From NCBI GenBank assembly GCA_010015675.1, contig ML977036.1:1-35743 (forward strand): a stretch of 35,743 bases of DNA, written 5' to 3'. Made by a program: the position numbers and the translations under genes. Position 1 is the first letter of the stretch. Every line of letters begins with the position of its first letter. Positions 30,731-35,743 of this stretch are shown piece by piece. The notes below the pieces were generated by a model. It ran no database searches, had not been told where the DNA came from, and saw only the letters and a list, made by a program, of their open reading frames with translations. The DNA comes from Byssothecium circinans (lineage: Eukaryota > Ascomycota > Dothideomycetes > Pleosporales > Massarinaceae).

Positions 30731-32181
30731 ATGTCTGACCATGTGTCAACCTCAGAATTCGATGATGACTCTCAGTTCAAGTATACGGCCTACTCCCCTT
30801 GAGTGCGAATGCTGACTTGAGTAGAGGAGGCCTCTCATCTGACGAAGTAGAAGGCCATAGCCTGAGAGGATCAATGGTTGCTCGAGAGGCTCCGGAGCTT
30901 GTCCGAATGCCTTTTCCATTCATGCACGGTCTGCTAACTTTTCCTAACAGGGCCACGGAAACACTCAAAGGAATTCTTTAATCCTCCCCATCAATGCCGA
31001 CTATCAGAGCGAAGCAATCGGAAGAAGGCCACTCATCGACTGGAGCGATTCATTCGATCATGGAATAGCAGATTTGGTCATTGCCGCTCACACCGAGGAA
31101 GAGGTAAAAGGACATGCTGTTGCCAAGTCTGTAGGACCCTTGAAATGGAGGAGAGCGAGCATTCATGTGCTGGCGTCTATCCCTGAGAAGGCGCTCAAAG
31201 AATTCATCTCTGGCAACCTATCATACGCCATCAAGACTCGGCACGACGCCTTCCTGAGCGAATACTACGCCCCGAATAGTATATGGATTGCACGCTATGG
31301 CCAGGAGCGAAAACCGGGTTTATACGTTCGTATCTGGGTCGACCAGGAATCCGGAGCCGCGCCTTCTCCTCGGCAATGGTAGGAGGTGATGCGAATGTTA
31401 TCCGACTACGCGTCCGGGAAGGCAACGAAGACTGCCGTCGAGATCGACAACAAGAGGAAGGCATTCCGCTCCAACAAGAACGATATCGAAGAAGGCCGCC
31501 ACTACTTTCTCAACGGGTCCATTGACCGCGCCCAGATAGTACTCACGTTCGTTGCTTCCCTCGAACTGCGCTTCCAGGAGATGTCCGACGTGGAACTAGA
31601 TCTGCCGCTCGAGAAGGCCCACCAATACCTCGGGTATAGCAATAACATGGTTCGGCGTGTCAACGAGCATCATGCGGGTGAGAGCAGTTGGTTTTCTGCC
31701 CTGACCGAGTCAGCCTTTCGGGTCCGCGTTCGGCGACAACGCCTTTGCCTGGGACGAATATCCGGTTTGTTTTCTGGCGAGAGAGGAAGAACTGTCAATT
31801 TCCGAGTCACTGTTGACCGCGGTGATTGACGGGTATTACCTCAACGGCGGCGGACTTTGCGTTTACCAGGGGGGCGTACAGGTTAGCAGCGGGAGAGAAG
31901 GCATTGACTGGAAAGAGTGCACGGAATTCCGGCACAACAACACTCCATACAAAGAGAACATGAAGAAGGCAGCAGAAGTTATGGAAGCCCAGATCAAGAA
32001 CCCTCCTCCGCCTCAGAAGCAAGTGTTAGAGGAGCAGAAGCTCAAGGACAAGATTTGTGAACTCGAACAGGACATTGCCACGATCAACAAGCAATCGAAG
32101 TACTATCGGGAAGAGAGGTGTCCTGATGCTATCGATTCCAACGAGCTGGAGCAGATCAAGGCGGACCTCGGTATGTCGTGA
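30731..32181 (+). pseudogene. Decayed multi-exon gene of unknown family
   Basis: Exon 1 is 30731-30780 (ATG at 30731) and a 44-nt intron (GTATAC to GAGTAG) leads to exon 2 from 30825. A second intron ends at TTTTCCTAACAG (30950); its donor is GTCCGA at 30901 or GTTGCT at 30877, both phase 0. Exon 3 from 30951 reads well, for example GRRPLIDWSDSFDHGIADLV and WRRASIHVLASIPEKALKEF, until an in-frame TAG at 31380-31382 after RQW. The same frame resumes at once (EVMRMLSDYASGKATKTAVE). Near 31714-31725, after SSWFSALTESA, the coding sense jumps to the +1 frame (SAFGDNAFAWDEYPVCF) and continues to a TGA at 32179, ending in a Lys/Glu-rich coiled coil. No canonical intron of workable length restores the frame. 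One nonsense codon plus one frameshift indicate a pseudogene. Function not recognised; no transposase motif. Confidence 0.65.
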
Positions 32182-32219
32182 AGGCGAGGGGTCCCAAAGT
32201 CTTCAGGTCATGGAATATT

Positions 32220-33720
32220 TTACAGGCTACTAAGACTCGTTAGATCATTCACGCAGGACGCACGCCATGAGGTAGTTTCATGTAGAAGACATTGTTTTCC
32301 TATGATGCAGTCCACAACCTTTGATGTTTCTTTAGCCTGCTGCACAGCATGGCGGCATAGCGCGCAGGCCTTCTTTTTTTCCAGTCCCTGCTCTGTCCCT
32401 GCCTTCTTTAAGTAAGCTTGGTCCGCTTCTTGACCTCAAGCATCAGAGACCTAAGTGTTATGCCCTTTGTCTTCTCAAGCACACTTGCATCCTTCCACTG
32501 CGTAGCCAGACCGGTCAACTCCCAGATTTTCCAGCTCCTTCTTAAACGCTTCGGCCTTCTCGTCAGCGTCTTCGAACTCTCAACCCGCCTTAAAAAGAAT
32601 TCGCATGATGTGAGCAGCCTTCCCGAAGAGTTGGGGCAGGGGAAGCTGGTCCTTCTCTGCCGCTCCTGGCGCATCGCGCAACTGGACGAGAAGAGCAGCA
32701 AGAATCAGAAACTGGAAGCGATTGATGTCGTCTTGTTTCTTCTTTTTCCAGTATTTCTACAATGCCAAATGAGCCTTAGCGGACTTCTTGTTTATGTCTT
32801 CTCGCTGGCGCTTACGGGATTCGTGGAGCGCCTTCCCTGAGAGCGGTCTCCTTTGCCACACGTGCATCGTAAAGCACGATTGCCTTCTGTGCAATTGTAC
32901 GAGCCCATTCTTGTGGCGGAAGATCCTTACTCATCAACCTATCAACTACAGTCCATACTGAGCCGTTTTTGCCAACTCCACTAAAGGTCGTAATGACAAA
33001 TGTGCATGTAACCGCCTAGATCCTTTTATAACTTGCGAGCCCTAGAAAAACCTTCTCCGCACGCTTCACTGTGCTATAGTCTTAGATAATCTAGCCGCGC
33101 AAACTGCTAACGTTTTAGCTATTCTGTTCTATAATTTTAGCGATCTAGATTCTCTGCTTAGTAATAGCCTTAAAAGGTTAGAAGAAGTGTAGTAGGAGGG
33201 CGATATCTGCATAGGAATTCTACTTCTTTATTAGAGAACGCAAAGTTGACAGCGTGTTAACAGAGATGTCCGTTTGACTGTAGGGCATGAATTTGGTGGC
33301 CTTCTCTGCGCGCTCGCGTGGACTATCTGTAGCCTTATCTGCGAAGGCGTAAGTATCAATACAAGCCTGCTCGGGGGTGTGGAGCTTCTTGATAAGCTCT
33401 TCACGCTCCTCGTCCGTTTAGAACCTGCGCAGTGCCTTCGCCAATAGTAGAGTATTGCCTTCTTAATTGTTAGGGAAAACGACATTGTGGAACAAGCGGA
33501 TTGCCTTGCCTTCTAGAATAACATAGGGCATAAAGTTAAGATTGTTAAGCGCTAGCCTAGCTAGCTTAGGGTACTTGTTAATCTTTCTATTTATAGATAG
33601 AGGGTAGATGGCGCCGCTAGCTACATAATAGGGCTTTCTCTTTATTGTATTTAGTAAAATTAGCTTAATTTTATTTTTAAAGAAGGCGCAACATACTATA
33701 AGTAACTACACGTAGATCTA
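32220..33720 (-). pseudogene. Heavily mutated gene relic with RIP-type stops
   Basis: On the minus strand one frame (codons starting at coordinates divisible by 3) gives protein-like text from 33720 to about 32825 despite stops at 33720, 33708, 33465, 33420, 33222, 33180, 33147, 33117, 33093, 33084 and 33018, all TAA or TAG. Examples are KRKPYYVASGAIYPLSINRK, ERAEKATKFMPYSQTDISVN and DLPPQEWARTIAQKAIVLYD. Near 32825 the sense moves by one base and goes on (HESRKRQREDINKKSAKAHL; FKKELENLGVDRSGYAVEGC) to a TAA at 32222-32220, through stops at 32759, 32582, 32477, 32453 and 32438. CAA/CAG to TAA/TAG is the CpA-to-TpA change made by RIP; the right part is also AT-rich. Three of the later stops are TGA, which fits CpG decay as well. 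The family is unknown. It converges with the plus-strand relic ending at 32181. Confidence 0.65.
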
Positions 33721-34503
33721 TCGTTTCTGTTGTTGCTGATGTTGTTGTAACTCTTGAGGAAGTTGATGTTTTGAAGAAGGCAAAGGCCGCGTTGATCTAA
33801 GTAGCGATGTAGCGCAAGTGGAGATGAAGGTAAGAGTAACGTTGAGGTGACGGCCAAAGATTGACCAAATGTTGAGGTGAAGGTAGTAATCTCCCGGAAA
33901 AAGATGGGGAAAGGTACCAGGGTCCTGGGTGCCTAGGTGAGTAATTTACGTCGGGTACCTGCCACTCAGGTGATTGACGGTTTACTCGCTCCGACACCAA
34001 CAAACACAACAACACACATTTGATCAATACCAGAATTTATCAATCCACCTGTGACGAAAAGTGTGCTAGTTGCACCATAAGAAGGCCACAAGAGCCTTTC
34101 GAAAACCTTCCTACAATCCGCATCATCGTTGGGGTCAAAGGGGAAGGCCGGAACAGTAGACATCGTGTTGTGTATTCCGTCGCGTTGTGTTTTTTTAGAG
34201 AAGGTATGCAGGGGGATGGAAACATCTGAAGCCCAAAAGTGCGACGAAGCTCGCGAACGCAGAAGGAACGACCAATCAACCCAAACAACACATTGTATAT
34301 ATATTGTTCTTGTCTCTGCATTCCATGATGCGTGATGGTGAATGCTGACATAAAGGTTAAAGGAGGTGGCGAAGCCACGTTCATAAGCGCTACCGATTCA
34401 TTTGTGGCTCGTCGCGAGTCAGCGAGAGGAGTCTCCCGCCCCGGCGCTCAAAGCTTGTCGCAACGTACCACACCCATAAATTCTGCTCTGTATCTATACA
34501 AAA
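33721..34503. other. Possible 5' part of the minus-strand relic; otherwise no gene
   Basis: An ATG at 34163 on the minus strand opens a protein-like start (MSTVPAFPFDPNDDADCRKV) that ends near a GTGGAT donor at 34048 and could be the first exon of the relic ending at 32220. The link cannot be fixed: two frames are plausible between 33900 and 33720. A TATATATA-like element lies near 34296-34304 in suitable position. GTTGAGGTGA occurs twice (33841, 33871). Confidence 0.35.
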
Positions 34504-35142
34504 TTATTGGCAAGGCCTGCTGAAGTGCATTTCCTGCACTTGAGTAGGGTACTGCCTTCTGCGCTCATTTGCGCACCGGTCCAAACCCCTTGAAGCGGAA
34601 AGCTCGGGGACAATTCGCGACTTCGGCATCCTCGCCTTTGTATGCCCTTCCTCAAACCCGACAGGGCTGCTGCAGCCTTCTTGCTTGATAGTGACCTCAC
34701 TTTTGACCGAGGCCTTCTTCTTGGGCACGGTGTCATCTTCGTCGCGCTTCCGTTTTCCGTGCCTAAGGTGATGTCTTCAGCTGAGTCCTTTGAACTAGAA
34801 GCCTACTCACGCCGGCAGCTTCCCTAGTGTACAACCTCCTCACGGAGCACCTCCCGCTCGCCTGTCCGACCCCCGGTGACGCTTTTCTTGTGCTGGAACG
34901 GACCGTGCTGCCTTGTCCTCTTCGGTGATCGAATCGAGCGTGCGTGCATTACGTGCACCAAGCAAAGAAGGCCATGCGTATGGGTCGTCGAGGTTGGAGG
35001 CATGCTGCACTTTGGATGGTATCCACTTGAGGAGAATTTGCGAGTGGGAAAGGATGCATCTAATATCGGCTACTGGGTTAGGCCAGAGTAGGACCTGGGG
35101 AGTGTAGAAGGCCACCTCTATACATATCTTTACGGAAGACAT
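34504..35142 (-). pseudogene. Two-exon gene relic with one nonsense codon
   Basis: The ATG at 35142 begins a coding-like frame (for example DDPYAWPSLLGARNARTLDS, then EEDKAARSVPAQEKRHRGSD). It meets a TGA at 34842-34840. The same frame runs on to a GTGAGT donor at 34810; a 48-nt intron ends at CACCTTAG, and exon 2 (34762-34504) reads HGKRKRDEDDTVPKKKASVK and ends in TAA. Exon lengths 332 + 259 nt total 591, a multiple of three, which supports the splice. The Lys/Arg/Glu-rich second exon looks like a nuclear-localisation region. Function is unknown. The TGA could come from CGA by C-to-T change. It may instead be an unrelated pair of short frames, so confidence is moderate. Confidence 0.45.
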
Positions 35143-35743
35143 CTGTATATTCTGTCAGATAGCGTTTGAATCTATATCTTCATATTATGTGTCCTTCTAG
35201 CTAAAGATGCAACTGCTGTTTGTGATGCGTTAGGGCCTTGGCAGTCGGAGAGCGATGCCCAAGCCCTGTAATCCAGGAATCAAGCAACCAACCACGCTGA
35301 AAACCTCGTTTAAGGGTGACCAAGTACCTGATACCAATCTAATCCTTGAGATTTCCAAGGCGACGCAATTTCTGGCAGTTTATTTCCCAAGATCATCTTC
35401 CCCTGGAGGCTGTTTGGCACAGGAGATTTCTCTCCATACCAGAGTTGCTATCAATCAATCAAGTCCTCAGGTCGACGTCAATTTTTACCTGATTGATTAG
35501 TTCAATCAGGTCAATCCTCCGGCTATACAATTTTACTATCAAATCAGATATCAGCGATTTCCTGATTGATCGAACTGATCGAATTGATCTGTTTTGATAC
35601 TGTTTTCAGCGTTGAGATAGGGTTTTGAAGCTGTAAATACGTCAAATATAGCGATTCTGGCGGATTTTTGGTGTTTTGAGCGATTTCCTAATCGGGTAAT
35701 AGTTAATTGAGTTTAAATTCCTCTCAACGCGTATTTCCATCAA
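35143..35743. other. AT-rich, GATTGA-rich right end; no gene
   Basis: No coding frame is supported. GATTGA/TCAATC words occur repeatedly between about 35450 and 35590, and a strong inverted repeat sits within them. This may be the end of a repeat that continues outside the window. Confidence 0.45.
35487..35511. repeat. 10-bp inverted repeat with 5-nt loop
   Basis: ACCTGATTGA and TCAATCAGGT are exact reverse complements separated by TTAGT. The same CTGATTGA word recurs near 35572, and TCAATCAATCAAG precedes it near 35451. Such an element could be the subterminal part of a DNA transposon or MITE, but no target-site duplication or partner end can be shown. Confidence 0.75.

Noticed and set aside
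31678..31713. GTGAGA...GTCAG intron in the plus-strand relic
   Set aside because: Good motifs, but it is only 36 nt and a multiple of three, so it cannot repair the frameshift next to it.
32945..32975. P-loop-like glycine-rich segment (SGVGKNGS) in the minus-strand relic
   Set aside because: Spacing does not match GxxxxGK[S/T], and no Walker B or other NTPase motif follows.
1..35743. CRISPR arrays, rRNA genes, biosynthetic cluster, intact transposon
   Set aside because: No regular spaced repeats, no rRNA sequence, no polyketide/peptide synthase, reverse transcriptase or transposase motif was seen on either strand.

Overview
The window looks like a filamentous ascomycete (Pezizomycotina), most likely a Dothideomycete. 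Genes are split by short introns (about 44-83 nt) with GT(A/G)NGT donors, CTAAC/CTGAC branch sites and AG acceptors. Recognisable genes are fungal: an AreB-type GATA factor, SRP68, a Gyp8-type Rab GAP and small secreted cysteine-rich proteins. The right end carries gene relics with stop codons of the kind left by repeat-induced point mutation (RIP). The genus is not determined.

Layout. 0.6-1.5 kb: a small secreted Val/Leu-rich protein (minus). 2.8-4.35 kb: areB (minus, first exon unresolved). 5.4-7.35 kb: SRP68 (minus), sharing a 434-bp divergent promoter with a mitochondrial pentatricopeptide-repeat protein (7.8-11.15 kb, plus). 12.5-14.3 kb: a three-finger C2H2 plus ankyrin protein (minus), divergent from a second C2H2 protein (14.9-16.0 kb, plus). 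18.0-18.6 kb: a disordered conserved protein (plus). 19.45-20.95 kb: a multi-module cysteine-rich secreted protein (minus), divergent from a small secreted protein candidate at 21.8 kb whose frame looks disrupted. 22.9-24.15 kb: a tail-anchored Gyp8/TBC1D20-type Rab GAP (minus), divergent from a 1421-residue MMS1_N/CPSF-A-like protein (25.2-29.6 kb, plus). 30.08-30.38 kb: an unrecognised 100-residue protein (minus).

From about 30.5 kb to the end the character changes. No intact gene is supported. Instead there are three decayed genes: a plus-strand multi-exon relic (30.7-32.2 kb) with one in-frame TAG and one frameshift; a minus-strand relic (33.7-32.2 kb) readable across about 1.5 kb through 16 interior stops and one frameshift; and a minus-strand two-exon relic (35.1-34.5 kb) with one nonsense codon. 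AT-rich DNA, a 10-bp-stem inverted repeat and GATTGA-rich sequence lie alongside. I read this as the edge of a repeat-rich, RIP-exposed accessory compartment next to a housekeeping block.

The left 30 kb mixes core functions (nitrogen regulation, protein targeting, organelle RNA metabolism, vesicle traffic) with lineage-variable secreted and zinc-finger genes. No single pathway or biosynthetic cluster is visible. No tRNA, rRNA, CRISPR array or intact transposon was found.
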